A stretch of DNA of 64,000 bases from Micrococcaceae bacterium (GTDB taxonomy: Bacteria > Actinomycetota > Actinomycetes > Actinomycetales > Micrococcaceae). Shown here piece after piece: positions 51,602-60,516 of this stretch; within the stretch, counting starts at the first letter, position 1; the number at the start of each line of letters is the position of its first letter. The stretch spans positions 20,712 through 84,711 of the forward strand of contig JABXHI010000073.1 in NCBI GenBank assembly GCA_013393415.1, written 5' to 3'. A program made the position numbers and the translations under genes. The notes under the pieces are model-generated. The model ran no database searches and had not been told where the DNA came from. It was given only the letters and a program-made list of their open reading frames with translations.

Positions 51602-52885
51602 ATGTCCTCAATTGCGACCTCACCGCCAGGGAACGCGCTTGCGACACTCACGAAAAAAGTCGTTTTGGGCTTTGTTGGGACCTGGGTAATTGCACTGATG
51701 GCAGCCAATATGGTGCCGGTGCTCATCGCCGCCATGGTTCAAGACCTTGGCGTCGATATCGCCACGGCCGGTGCGCTGGCAACGGGCATGACCGCTGCAT
51801 CTGCGCTCACGATGTTTGTGACGAATCGATTCGTCGCCCTGGCCGATCGTCCTCGACTTGGGCGGATCGGGCTCATCCTGATGATTATCGGATACGGTGC
51901 CGCAGCCATCATTTTGACGGTGCCTGCGGTGATGGTCGGGCTGATGCTCGGTGGTGTGGGTGCCGGTGTCATGATTGCCACCGGAACTGCTGCGGCATCA
52001 TCAACCGATAATCCAGATCGCTCGGTCGCCGTAGTTATGATCATCAACCGCTTGGGCGCGACCGCGCTTCTTGCGATCGCGCCACTGTTCCATAACGATT
52101 TGCGAGCGGTGCTCTTTGCGATTGCTTCGCTAGGTGTCATCGGACTCCTATTGGCCGGCGGGCTACCGAACATGCCGAACCGCCACGAGGTTGCCTCGCA
52201 GCGACGCCAGGCGACGTCGCGTGGCGGCTCAGCAGCATCGGTATTCACAGTCAGCGCCTTTGTAGTCGCCATCTCGATGTGTCTGTGGTCGTTGACCGAA
52301 GACATGGTGTACTCCATGACCAGCGTCCTATCGGAACAGGCCGGTGTGACCCCCGAATTCAGTAGCACCCTGCTGGCAGGAAAAGTCTTCGGTGGTTTGA
52401 TCGGTGCCCTGCTGGCGCCCGTCTTACTGCGCTGGCTCGGGCGCAGCTGGTCGTTTGTGCTGTTCATCGCACTGAGCACCATCACGAAATTCATCATGAT
52501 CACGACCGGATCTGATATCGCGTACTCGGTTTCTATTCTCCTGTGGGGCGTCATGTATGGTGCCATCCTGGTGTTGGTCACCGGTCTTGCCGCCGTCATG
52601 GATGTCACCGGCCGCACGGGAGTGCTCGTCTCCGGCTTCTATCTGGCAGGAGTCGCATTTGGGCCACTTATCGGCGGCCAGCTCGTCGGAATACTCAGCC
52701 CGATGCAGTATGCCTTGTTAGTGACAATTCCAAGCGTCGTATTCGGGCTCGCGCTGTTTCTTATCAGCCAACGCCGCAACAACGTGACCGATAGCGCTCT
52801 GGATGCCGCAGGGCAGGACGAACCTGTGCAGCCAGGGGCTGCTGCGGGAACACCTGAACCAAAGAAAACCGAAGGAGTCTCCTAA
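51602..52885 (+). CDS. MFS transporter
   Basis: A 427-aa protein with twelve hydrophobic segments (for example VVLGFVGTWVIALMAANMVP and VNRLGATALLAIAP near the middle), the TGMTAASALTMFVTNRFVAL turn of MFS proteins and no close match to a named subgroup. I chose the ATG at 51602 with TAGGAG; an upstream TTG at 51587 is less likely. Its stop abuts the start of the amidohydrolase gene, so transport and hydrolysis of the same substrate are likely coupled. Confidence 0.82.
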   Translation: MSSIATSPPGNALATLTKKVVLGFVGTWVIALMAANMVPVLIAAMVQDLGVDIATAGALATGMTAASALTMFVTNRFVALADRPRLGRIGLILMIIGYGAAAIILTVPAVMVGLMLGGVGAGVMIATGTAAASSTDNPDRSVAVVMIINRLGATALLAIAPLFHNDLRAVLFAIASLGVIGLLLAGGLPNMPNRHEVASQRRQATSRGGSAASVFTVSAFVVAISMCLWSLTEDMVYSMTSVLSEQAGVTPEFSSTLLAGKVFGGLIGALLAPVLLRWLGRSWSFVLFIALSTITKFIMITTGSDIAYSVSILLWGVMYGAILVLVTGLAAVMDVTGRTGVLVSGFYLAGVAFGPLIGGQLVGILSPMQYALLVTIPSVVFGLALFLISQRRNNVTDSALDAAGQDEPVQPGAAAGTPEPKKTEGVS

Positions 52886-54535
52886 ATGTCCTCTGCAACA
52901 GATCGCACCGCGCCCGAGCTCATCCTGATCGCCGAGCGCGTCCACACATTCAGCTCGACTACAGTTGAAGATCCCGCCAGTGTAAACGCCATTGCCATCC
53001 GCGATGGTCGAATTCTCGAGGTGGGCAACGATACACACCTGCGCGAACTTGCCGATGAGCACACCGTCATTGACGACATGCCCGGAGCAACGGTGACCCC
53101 GGGACTGACCGATGGGCATACCCACATCGTCTTCGGACTCGAACTGACCCGCGGCGTCCAGTTGGCAGATCTCAGTTTGCACGAGGTGCGAGACCAGCTT
53201 GCAGCCGCCGCACGGCAGGTTGAATCTGGCACATGGTTGTTCGGTTGGGGCGTGGATCCTAATATCTTTACCGAAACCGGTTTCGATGGTCGGATATTTG
53301 ACGACGTGACCAATGATCGTCCTATTTTCTTACGCATGCGAGACGCCCACTCGGCGATTGTTAATACCGCAGCGATCACTGCAGTGGGCCTCACGGGGAA
53401 CGAGACGTTTCCCGACGAGTCCGCGGTTGTGGTTGACGAAACGGGTGCTCCGACCGGGTACTTGCTGGAGCTTGCTGCCATGGACCTGGTATATAGCCAA
53501 GCGCCCACCGAATCGATGCAAGAGCGGGTGGAACGCCTCGGTGAAGTGCTCAACGGGATGGCCCAGGCAGGACTGACCGGCACGCACGTGATGGATTTTC
53601 ACCCCGGTAGCCAGGAAGTCCTCGAACGCTATGAGGCGCAGGCAGAACTTCCCTTGCGGCTGCGTTTCTCGCCCATGGTGCCACCCGGTAGTTCTCAAGA
53701 GCAGTTGGACGAAATCGCTGCGCAACAGGGACTCCACGGCCGCCGTTGGCGCGTTGAAGGCGTCAAATTCATGATTGACGGAACCATCGATAATGGCTCT
53801 GCATGGTTGACTGAACCAGATTGCTACGGTGAAAGCCTGCATTCCATTTGGACAGACCCGCAAGCTTATCGCGATGCGTTACGGTTCTTTGCCGAAAAAG
53901 GAATCTCCACTGCTACACATGCCATTGGAGACCAGGGTGTTTCGTTTGTGCTGGATGCCATCGAAGCGCTGGGCGATATCGCGTCGCGTGCGTCGCATCG
54001 GATTGAACACATTGAGACGATCCCGGATCAAACGGTGGCGCGTTTTGCACAACTTGGCGTTGCCGCAAGTATGCAACCGATTCACGGTACGCGTCACACA
54101 CGAGCTGATCGCAGCGACAACTGGTCGCAACGATTGGGGGAGGTGCGCGCCGCTAGAGGCTGGCGCAGTGCTGACCTGCGTCGCTCCGGTGCGGTGCTGG
54201 CATTGGGTAGTGATTGGCCAGTCACGCCCTATGATCCGCGGGTCATGATGGCTGAATCGATCATCCGTCGTCCCGTCGCACAGCCCGGCCTTGACCCGGT
54301 GCAACCGGAACAGGGACTCACTGCACTCGAAGCATTCGAGGGGTATACAAACCATGCCGCGAAGGCGATTGGTGCAACCGATGAGGGCCAGATCGTCGCC
54401 GGAGCTCAGGCCAATTTCACGGTATTTACTGCCGATCCACTTCACTTGAGTGCCGAGGAGCTTGCTGAAGTGCGTGTCCTTGCTACATTTGTGCAAGGTC
54501 AACGCAGCGCGGCTGCTGTAGCCGTCACGAACTAA
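52886..54535 (+). CDS. YtcJ-type amidohydrolase (metal-dependent), copy 1
   Basis: The 549-aa protein belongs to amidohydrolase family 3: a beta-sandwich start (LILIAERVHTF), the metal motif VTPGLTDGHTHIVFG (His-x-His), GVKFMIDGTIDNGSAWL in the barrel, HAIGDQG, HRIEHIET and GSDWPVTPYDPRVM. It hydrolyses an amide, carbamate or cyclic amide. It starts directly after the MFS stop with AAGGAG and is similar in layout to the protein at 61935. A strong terminator follows. Confidence 0.86.
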   Translation: MSSATDRTAPELILIAERVHTFSSTTVEDPASVNAIAIRDGRILEVGNDTHLRELADEHTVIDDMPGATVTPGLTDGHTHIVFGLELTRGVQLADLSLHEVRDQLAAAARQVESGTWLFGWGVDPNIFTETGFDGRIFDDVTNDRPIFLRMRDAHSAIVNTAAITAVGLTGNETFPDESAVVVDETGAPTGYLLELAAMDLVYSQAPTESMQERVERLGEVLNGMAQAGLTGTHVMDFHPGSQEVLERYEAQAELPLRLRFSPMVPPGSSQEQLDEIAAQQGLHGRRWRVEGVKFMIDGTIDNGSAWLTEPDCYGESLHSIWTDPQAYRDALRFFAEKGISTATHAIGDQGVSFVLDAIEALGDIASRASHRIEHIETIPDQTVARFAQLGVAASMQPIHGTRHTRADRSDNWSQRLGEVRAARGWRSADLRRSGAVLALGSDWPVTPYDPRVMMAESIIRRPVAQPGLDPVQPEQGLTALEAFEGYTNHAAKAIGATDEGQIVAGAQANFTVFTADPLHLSAEELAEVRVLATFVQGQRSAAAVAVTN

Positions 54536-54596
54536 CGTCGGCTGAACTCATCCCCGCTTACGGGCCTACGTTATTGCTGAAGCAAATCGACATAAA

Positions 54597-54637
54597 AAAT
54601 GGTGGCTGTTCCGTTTTCAGGAGCAGCCACCATTTTT
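54597..54637. terminator. bidirectional terminator between the convergent amidohydrolase and dehydrogenase genes
   Basis: A stem of about 17 bp (AAAATGGTGGCTGTTCC pairing with GGAGCAGCCACCATTTTT, one mismatch) has A and T runs on both sides, so it works in both directions. Confidence 0.85.
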
Positions 54638-54656
54638 CGTGATGTGTGGGGGCGTG

Positions 54657-56042
54657 TTATTTCTTGACCGTCATGAGACGTTTGTTCACGAATTCATCCA
54701 TACCAACGGGACCGAGTTCACGGCCGTAGCCAGAACGTTTCACGCCGCCGAAGGGTGCTTCTGCGGATTCTTCAGGTGAGGTGTTGGCACCTACCATGCC
54801 GGCGTTCAGCTGTTCAGCGAAGGCCTGTGCGCGGGCCTGATCGGTGGCAAAAACCGCCGAGCCCAGACCATATTGGGTGTCGTTGGCCAACTGGAGGGCT
54901 TCTTCGTCGGAGGTTACGCGAAAGATATTGATGACCGGCCCGAAGAACTCCTCGTAATAGACATCTGAACCCTGTGGGATATCGGTGATCACCGTGGGTT
55001 GGACGTAGAAGCCGGGCAGCTCTTCGCGGTTGCCGCCGGTGTGGACCGTGGCTCCGGCGTCTTTGGCGGTCTCGAGTTGCTGTATAAGTGTGTCGGCCGC
55101 TTTTTGTGATGACAGCGGCGAGTACGTGTTGTCGTTGTCGCTGGCTGGATCTCCGGGTTTCAGACCAGCCGCCAAGGCGGTCATTTCGGTGACGAAATCG
55201 TCGTAGATGTCGTCCATGATGATCATGCGTTTATTGGAGTTACACGCTTGGCCCGTGTTTTCCATACGCACGGCGAAGGCTTGTTGTGCAGCAGCTTTGA
55301 CATCATCGGTGGACAACACGACATACGGGTCGGAGCCGCCGAGCTCGAGGACAGCTTTTTTGAGGTGCTTACCGGCTTGTTCAGCGATGGCTGCACCGGC
55401 GCGCTCAGACCCGGTCAGTGAGACACCTTGGATCATCGGATCGGCGATGAAGGCTGAGATCTGCTCGTGGGTGGCGAATACGTTTTGGTAGACGCCTGTC
55501 GGGATGCCGGCCTCGTCCATCATGCGCTGCACAGCCAGTGCGGACTCGGGACAGGATTCGGCGTGTTTGAGAATGATGGTGTTGCCCAGCACCAGGTTTG
55601 GGGCGGCAAAGCGGGCGATCTGGTAGTACGGGAAGTTCCACGGCATGATGCCCAGCAGTGGACCCACGGGTCGGCGTTGGATATACGAGATGGTCTCGTC
55701 GTCTTCGCTGACCTGTTGGTCTTGGGCGAGCCGTTGGCCGTTGGTCGCGTAGTAGCGGAAAATCTCGGCGGAGAATTCGGTTTCTTCGCGCGCTTCAGCA
55801 AGGGGCTTGCCCATTTCCTTGGTCATGATCGCAGCGAGTTCGTCCACATTGGCCTCAAAGAGGTCAGCTAGCGCGGCAACTTTCGCAGCCCGATCGGCGA
55901 TGCTCAGCTGACGCCAAGAGGCAAAAACCTCATTGGAACGCTGAGCGATCGCGGCGACATCGTCATTGGCAATCATGGAGTACTCTTTGAGTACCTGCCC
56001 GGTCGCCGGGTTAATGGTTTGGTATGCGGGGGATGTAGTCAC
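54657..56042 (-). CDS. NAD(P)-dependent aldehyde dehydrogenase (semialdehyde-type)
   Basis: The 461-aa enzyme has IMPWNFPYYQIARFAAPNLV, base Glu in LELGGSDPYVVL, nucleophile Cys in NTGQACNSNKRM (about 266) and APFGGVKRSGYGRELGPVG at the end. In the amine cluster it would oxidise the 4-aminobutanal made by the amine oxidase to 4-aminobutyrate (inference), like gamma-aminobutyraldehyde or succinate-semialdehyde dehydrogenases. It is preceded by the flavin amine oxidase on the same strand. Confidence 0.88.
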   Translation of the reverse strand: MTTSPAYQTINPATGQVLKEYSMIANDDVAAIAQRSNEVFASWRQLSIADRAAKVAALADLFEANVDELAAIMTKEMGKPLAEAREETEFSAEIFRYYATNGQRLAQDQQVSEDDETISYIQRRPVGPLLGIMPWNFPYYQIARFAAPNLVLGNTIILKHAESCPESALAVQRMMDEAGIPTGVYQNVFATHEQISAFIADPMIQGVSLTGSERAGAAIAEQAGKHLKKAVLELGGSDPYVVLSTDDVKAAAQQAFAVRMENTGQACNSNKRMIIMDDIYDDFVTEMTALAAGLKPGDPASDNDNTYSPLSSQKAADTLIQQLETAKDAGATVHTGGNREELPGFYVQPTVITDIPQGSDVYYEEFFGPVINIFRVTSDEEALQLANDTQYGLGSAVFATDQARAQAFAEQLNAGMVGANTSPEESAEAPFGGVKRSGYGRELGPVGMDEFVNKRLMTVKK

Positions 56043-56134
56043 GGTCTCCTCCTGATGTTGAGATGTAGCGGGCGCGGTCTGGGCCGCACCCGGATTTCGA
56101 TAACTGGTGTCGGACGGTTGGGCGTCGTACCGTG

Positions 56135-57655
56135 CTAGGCGCTGACGGTGGCGTATTGCAGAATGTTGTTGGCTGCGAGTTCGCCCTGGCGGACCGCGCC
56201 ATCAACGTGTTGGTAGCCTTCGGCAGCGATATCCGAGCATGCGTAGTAGATGGGACCGGTGGGCTGGTTTTGCAGGTGGCCCCAGCGGCTGAGCCCTCCC
56301 AGATCATAGCTGGCGGCGTAGGCACCGCGGGTCCATTCTTCAGCACCCATATCCGACAAATAGAACGCAATTGGGTGCATGGCTTCCTCACCGAGGTAGG
56401 CCGCCAGCTCAGACAGAATGCGGTGTTTGCGTTCTTCCTCGGGCAGTGCCCACATGGCTTCGGCGTGCACATCGGAGATGAAGCTCACGAGTACGCCGTG
56501 TGGATCTTCGCCCTCGGTGCCGTTGGCGGCATTGGGGCCGTAGTTCGTGTTGTCATAGACTTCCTGCACCATGTGGCCACCGCCGAACCCGGTGCCCGAC
56601 AGGCCCTTGGCACGCCAGAAAGGGGTCTCGTAGACGGCGTGGACCTTGATGACCAGCCCCATCGACAGGTGCTGGTGGGCTACCATCTGTTCGCGCGGCA
56701 TGGGTGGGACGTACTGGATACGGTGGTACAAGTTTGGTGGGACGGCCAAGACAGCGTTTGCGGCTTTGACGATGACTTCATCGGCGTAGGCGATGACCTC
56801 GCCGGGAGCCCCGTTGTTGGCCACACCATCGCGCACGTCGGCGCCAACATTATTCAACGGATCGGCCGTGGCGGGGTCACGTTCGGTGGTCCAGTTCAAT
56901 TGGCGCACCGGAGAGCCCAGAAATACGTCGTCGCCCAGATATTCGGCCATTTTCAAGGACACCGACTGCATTCCGCCGACCACGCGTTCATCGAGAATAA
57001 AGTCTTCATCCACCAGGTTGGAAAATGACCCGGCGGAGGCAGCCATAAGAATTGCCTGCAGTGCCGAGAACGTGTGGGCGGGTTTGGTCAACATACCCGA
57101 GGCGACAAAGATCGAGACGTTATCGATGGCTTCTTGGTCGTCGGAGTGCTGTTTGAGCCAATCGGTGAACGAAATACTATCCAGGGTTGTGGCGTCGGGC
57201 ATTTCCCAGGGGTGCTCGACATCCATTTCCATAACCTTGGTGTTGAGCAGACCGATGAGCTTTTCCATCTCGGCGTTGGTGGTGTCAGATACCGGCATGA
57301 GATCGCCCGAGTAGGTGTGGCGGGTACCGTCTGGAGAAAGGTAAACGCTATCGCCGTCGCGGTAGCGCTTGAAAGTTTTCAGACCTAACTCGTCGACCAG
57401 GCTGATCAGGCGGGTTTGGTCAGGAGAGATCCATTGCCCACCGATTTCGATGAAGTGCTCGGTGCCGTTGACATCACGCACCGCGCCGTTCCAGGTGCGT
57501 CCGCCAACGCGCTGGCGGGCTTCGATGACGGCCACACTTTTGCCGGCCTTTTTCAACGTATAGGCGGCCATCAGGCCAGCGGGGCCAGCGCCAATGACGA
57601 CGACATCGCGTTCAAGAGTAGTGCGCGCTGGGGAGGTTTCAAATGCAGTAGACAT
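56135..57655 (-). CDS. flavin monoamine oxidase family protein (putrescine oxidase-like)
   Basis: A 506-aa FAD protein with the Rossmann start DVVVIGAGPAGLMAAYTLKK, the second FAD motif VGGRTWNGAV, GGQWISPDQTRLISLV, and the C-terminal end GPIYYACSDIAAEGYQHVDG. Putrescine oxidases of Micrococcales belong to this group and turn putrescine into 4-aminobutanal and H2O2. With agmatine deiminase and the dehydrogenase nearby, a polyamine route is likely (inference). The ATG at 57655 has AGGAAAG; a TetR operator lies just upstream. Confidence 0.87.
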   Translation of the reverse strand: MSTAFETSPARTTLERDVVVIGAGPAGLMAAYTLKKAGKSVAVIEARQRVGGRTWNGAVRDVNGTEHFIEIGGQWISPDQTRLISLVDELGLKTFKRYRDGDSVYLSPDGTRHTYSGDLMPVSDTTNAEMEKLIGLLNTKVMEMDVEHPWEMPDATTLDSISFTDWLKQHSDDQEAIDNVSIFVASGMLTKPAHTFSALQAILMAASAGSFSNLVDEDFILDERVVGGMQSVSLKMAEYLGDDVFLGSPVRQLNWTTERDPATADPLNNVGADVRDGVANNGAPGEVIAYADEVIVKAANAVLAVPPNLYHRIQYVPPMPREQMVAHQHLSMGLVIKVHAVYETPFWRAKGLSGTGFGGGHMVQEVYDNTNYGPNAANGTEGEDPHGVLVSFISDVHAEAMWALPEEERKHRILSELAAYLGEEAMHPIAFYLSDMGAEEWTRGAYAASYDLGGLSRWGHLQNQPTGPIYYACSDIAAEGYQHVDGAVRQGELAANNILQYATVSA

Positions 57656-57671
57656 GAGGTTCTTTCCTATA

Positions 57672-57688
57672 ATGAATGATGTTCATTT
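57672..57688. promoter_or_regulatory. TetR operator 1 (AATGAA-N5-TTCATT)
   Basis: AATGAA-TGATG-TTCATT, perfect arms, 17 bp before the amine oxidase start and in the region divergent from the TetR gene. Two more copies lie at 60336 and 60422. Confidence 0.75.
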
Positions 57689-57817
57689 AGTGATATGTTA
57701 CATATATTTTGCGCCGCTGTATAGGCGCGGCCACTGCTCGCGTGAGGAAGCGCGGTCGTCGTGACCTAGCGTGCTTGTACGATGGTGGCAATGTGTTGAC
57801 AATGTATTGAGGGAATC

Positions 57818-58525
57818 TTGGGTAACGAACCACGTCGAGCAGGGCGGCCAACTAGGCCCGTGTTGAACCGCCAAATGATCGCGGAGCAGGCGCTGGCCTT
57901 TGTGGCCGAAAGTGGGCTCGAGCGGCTCACGATGAGCCAGCTGGCCAAAGAGCTTGGAGTTGCTGCATCGGCACTGTATAACCACCTGGATAATAAGGCT
58001 GATCTGGTGTTGCTGATTCAAGAGGCCCTCATGTCGCAGGTATCGGTGCGCGGCATGGTGGGGGTTATTGCGTTGCGGGCCACCCTGGAGGAAGCGTTGG
58101 AAGACTGGGCTCGCTCCTATCGAGCGGTCTTTGCGAAGTACCCATCGCTGATCCCGCTTATAGCGGTGACTCCCGTGTCGGATGCGCCGCAGTCATCGCG
58201 CATGTATAACGTCGTGGCCCAGGCGTTGATGGTCGCCGGAGTGCCCGAGCCGCAGGTCATAAACGTGATCGTGGCCTTCGAGTCATTTCTGTTCGGCTCC
58301 GCCTTGGACCTCAATGCCCCCAGCACGGTGCTGGACGCGGGCGACGAGTCCGAAGGCAGTGCCTGGCTCGCACGCGCCGTGAGCGCGTCTAAGCGTGCTC
58401 ACGACGAGTCCGCTGAGGCGCCGGATGCTAATAACGTGTACGCGGATCATCCGTTTCGTTTTGGGTTATCCGCGCTCATCGCTTTCACCCTGGCGCTGAC
58501 CGGTCAGCCTGCCGCGGCAGATTAG
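57818..58525 (+). CDS. TetR family transcriptional regulator of the amine/amide cluster
   Basis: The 235-aa repressor has a helix-turn-helix (about 35-60: LTMSQLAKELGVAASALYNH) and a TetR_C-like sensor domain. The start is TTG 57818 with GAGGGA upstream. It is divergent from the amine oxidase and overlaps the 3' end of the amidase by 4 nt. AATGAA-N5-TTCATT sites lie at its own/amine oxidase region and in the amidase/permease region, so it probably represses all four genes. Confidence 0.88.
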   Translation: MGNEPRRAGRPTRPVLNRQMIAEQALAFVAESGLERLTMSQLAKELGVAASALYNHLDNKADLVLLIQEALMSQVSVRGMVGVIALRATLEEALEDWARSYRAVFAKYPSLIPLIAVTPVSDAPQSSRMYNVVAQALMVAGVPEPQVINVIVAFESFLFGSALDLNAPSTVLDAGDESEGSAWLARAVSASKRAHDESAEAPDANNVYADHPFRFGLSALIAFTLALTGQPAAAD

Positions 58526-60294
58526 TTGTACGTTGTCCGCGAGGGCGCGGTGCGCCACTGCGTGACCGATTCAAAGGCGTGAGCAGCCGTGAGGAGTTTC
58601 GTGTCATCGTAGGCGCGACCGGCAAACGTCAGTCCCACAGGCATACCAGCGTCATCCATCGTGCCCATCGGCACGGTGACCGTCGGGATGCCCAAGTGCC
58701 GCGGTACCAGGTTGCCGTTGGCAACCCACACGCCGTTGCGCCAGGCAGCCTCGGCGGAGACTTCCGAGACGTCTGCATCGGCCGGGCCAACATCCGCCAT
58801 CGCCGGAAAAATCACCGCATCCAGCTGTAGCTCATCCATCCACTGTTCGAGATCCACCTGCCGGGTTTGTTCTAGTCCGTGTACACCGGCGGCTAGGACG
58901 GTTGGATCGGTGAGTGCCACAACGTCACCCAGCGGACCGAAGCCGTGCTCGGTGATCAACCCGGGGTAGGTTGCCACATCGTCATCAAAACCGTCATAGC
59001 GATCCTCCAGGGCACCCGGTGGATGCGGGAAGATCATCGCGCCGTCCACCTGGCGCAAGGAGTTCAACTGTGGATCGCCATTGGCCTGCAGAAAATCTTC
59101 CCACGACCAGGCAGCTAGACCGGTGACTTCGGCGTTCAGGAAGGCTTGCGGAACAAGACCACGATTCGCGATGGTCGCAGCCCCTTCACGATCCCCTTCG
59201 TAATTGGTGACCGCCGGAAAATCGACGACGATGATTTCAGCGCCTGCGGCTTCCAGCGCTGCACGGGCTTGCTGCCAGCGTGCCATCACCGAGTCGCGGG
59301 TGGTGATGCGCTGTCCCATTGGGCCGCCGATGCCTTGTTCGTCGCGGTGATCTGGGCCGGTGCCGGCCTGGTCGTCGGCATTAATGTACATCGCGGGCAC
59401 GCCAAAACGCTGCCCCGCTAGGGGATGTTCCTGTTCACTTCGTTGCGTCAGATGAGTATAGGAATCAGGCCGGACCTGTGAAGCTTTAGGGATGTCGACC
59501 CAGGGTTGGATCCGCCAGAAATCGCCGCGGGCTTCGGGGTCATCGGCGACCATGACGTCGAGCACCTCGAGTAGGTCTGCCATCGTGCGAGTGTGTGGGA
59601 CGACCACATCCATGGTCGGCACCAGGGGCCAATTGCCGCGCATCGAAATGACACCCCGGGATGGAGTGTAGGCGCATAGGGCGTTGCAGGACGCTGGCGC
59701 CCGACCTGAAGACCAGGTCTCTTCGCCCAGCCCAAAAGCGGCAAAACTTGCAGCAGTTGCTGTCCCCGAACCATTCGACGATCCCGAGGCAAAAGCGCTG
59801 GTCAGGTATTCGTTGTTATACGGGCTTTCGGCGCGACCGTAGACGCCGCGCTGCATGCCCCCATTGGCCATCGGTGGCATGTTCGTCAGACCCAATAAGA
59901 TTGCGCCGGCGGCTCGCAGCTGCTCAATGCTGAATGCGTCGTGCTGGGCAATGAGATCCTGGAAGGCTGGCGATCCCGCAGCAACCGTCAGCCCGGCGAC
60001 CATAAACGAATTCTTGGCGGTATACGGGATACCATCCAGCGGCCCCAGGACCTTTCCTGCCGCCCGACGTCGATCCGAGGCCTGAGCTTCCTCGATGGCG
60101 TGCGGGTTTTCGACTATTACGGAATTGAGCGGCACCTCGCCATCTGCGGCGAGCCCGTCGGTGCGATCGGGCGCGGGCCGATCAAATGCGGCGATACGCT
60201 GCTTATAGGTTTCGAGTAGTTTGACCGCCGTCGTCTCGCCGGTCTCTAACGCTTGTCGAAGCTGAGCAATCGTTTTTTCTTTCACATCAAACAT
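58522..60294 (-). CDS. amidase (amidase signature family)
   Basis: A 590-aa amidase with the catalytic Lys in GIPYTAKNSFMVAG, Ser in FASGSSNGSGTATAASFAAF, and the nucleophile Ser region GEETWSSGRAPASCN in place of the standard TDTGGSIRxPA. The rest continues as ALCAYTPSRGVISMRGNWPL. The family hydrolyses linear or aromatic amides. I chose the ATG at 60294 (MFDVKEKTIAQLRQ); a longer frame (60363) would run through the operator. It is convergent with the TetR gene, overlapping it by 4 nt. Its substrate could be an N-acyl or carbamoyl amine (inference). Confidence 0.85.
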   Translation of the reverse strand: MFDVKEKTIAQLRQALETGETTAVKLLETYKQRIAAFDRPAPDRTDGLAADGEVPLNSVIVENPHAIEEAQASDRRRAAGKVLGPLDGIPYTAKNSFMVAGLTVAAGSPAFQDLIAQHDAFSIEQLRAAGAILLGLTNMPPMANGGMQRGVYGRAESPYNNEYLTSAFASGSSNGSGTATAASFAAFGLGEETWSSGRAPASCNALCAYTPSRGVISMRGNWPLVPTMDVVVPHTRTMADLLEVLDVMVADDPEARGDFWRIQPWVDIPKASQVRPDSYTHLTQRSEQEHPLAGQRFGVPAMYINADDQAGTGPDHRDEQGIGGPMGQRITTRDSVMARWQQARAALEAAGAEIIVVDFPAVTNYEGDREGAATIANRGLVPQAFLNAEVTGLAAWSWEDFLQANGDPQLNSLRQVDGAMIFPHPPGALEDRYDGFDDDVATYPGLITEHGFGPLGDVVALTDPTVLAAGVHGLEQTRQVDLEQWMDELQLDAVIFPAMADVGPADADVSEVSAEAAWRNGVWVANGNLVPRHLGIPTVTVPMGTMDDAGMPVGLTFAGRAYDDTKLLTAAHAFESVTQWRTAPSRTTYN

Positions 60295-60335
60295 TGGGTC
60301 TCGCTTTCTGCTGCTTGGACTGCCGCTACACCAAT

Positions 60336-60352
60336 AATGAACGATGTTCACA
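60336..60352. promoter_or_regulatory. TetR operator 2
   Basis: AATGAA-CGATG-TTCACA: one arm perfect, the other with two changes, 42 bp before the amidase start. Confidence 0.65.
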
Positions 60353-60421
60353 TAGTGTTGCACGTCGCGTCCCCAAACGCCACAACCTCGGCGGGTCTAA
60401 TTTTATTGCGTGAGTTGCATA

Positions 60422-60438
60422 AATGAATATCATTCATT
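60422..60438. promoter_or_regulatory. TetR operator 3
   Basis: AATGAA-TATCA-TTCATT with perfect arms, 79 bp before the permease start and between the divergent amidase and permease genes. Confidence 0.7.
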
Positions 60439-60516
60439 AGTCTGTCACGTGCTATGGGTCACAGGTGATGCAAGCCACGACCTGCCAGCATGACCCAAAA
60501 CATTGGAGGAGACCAC

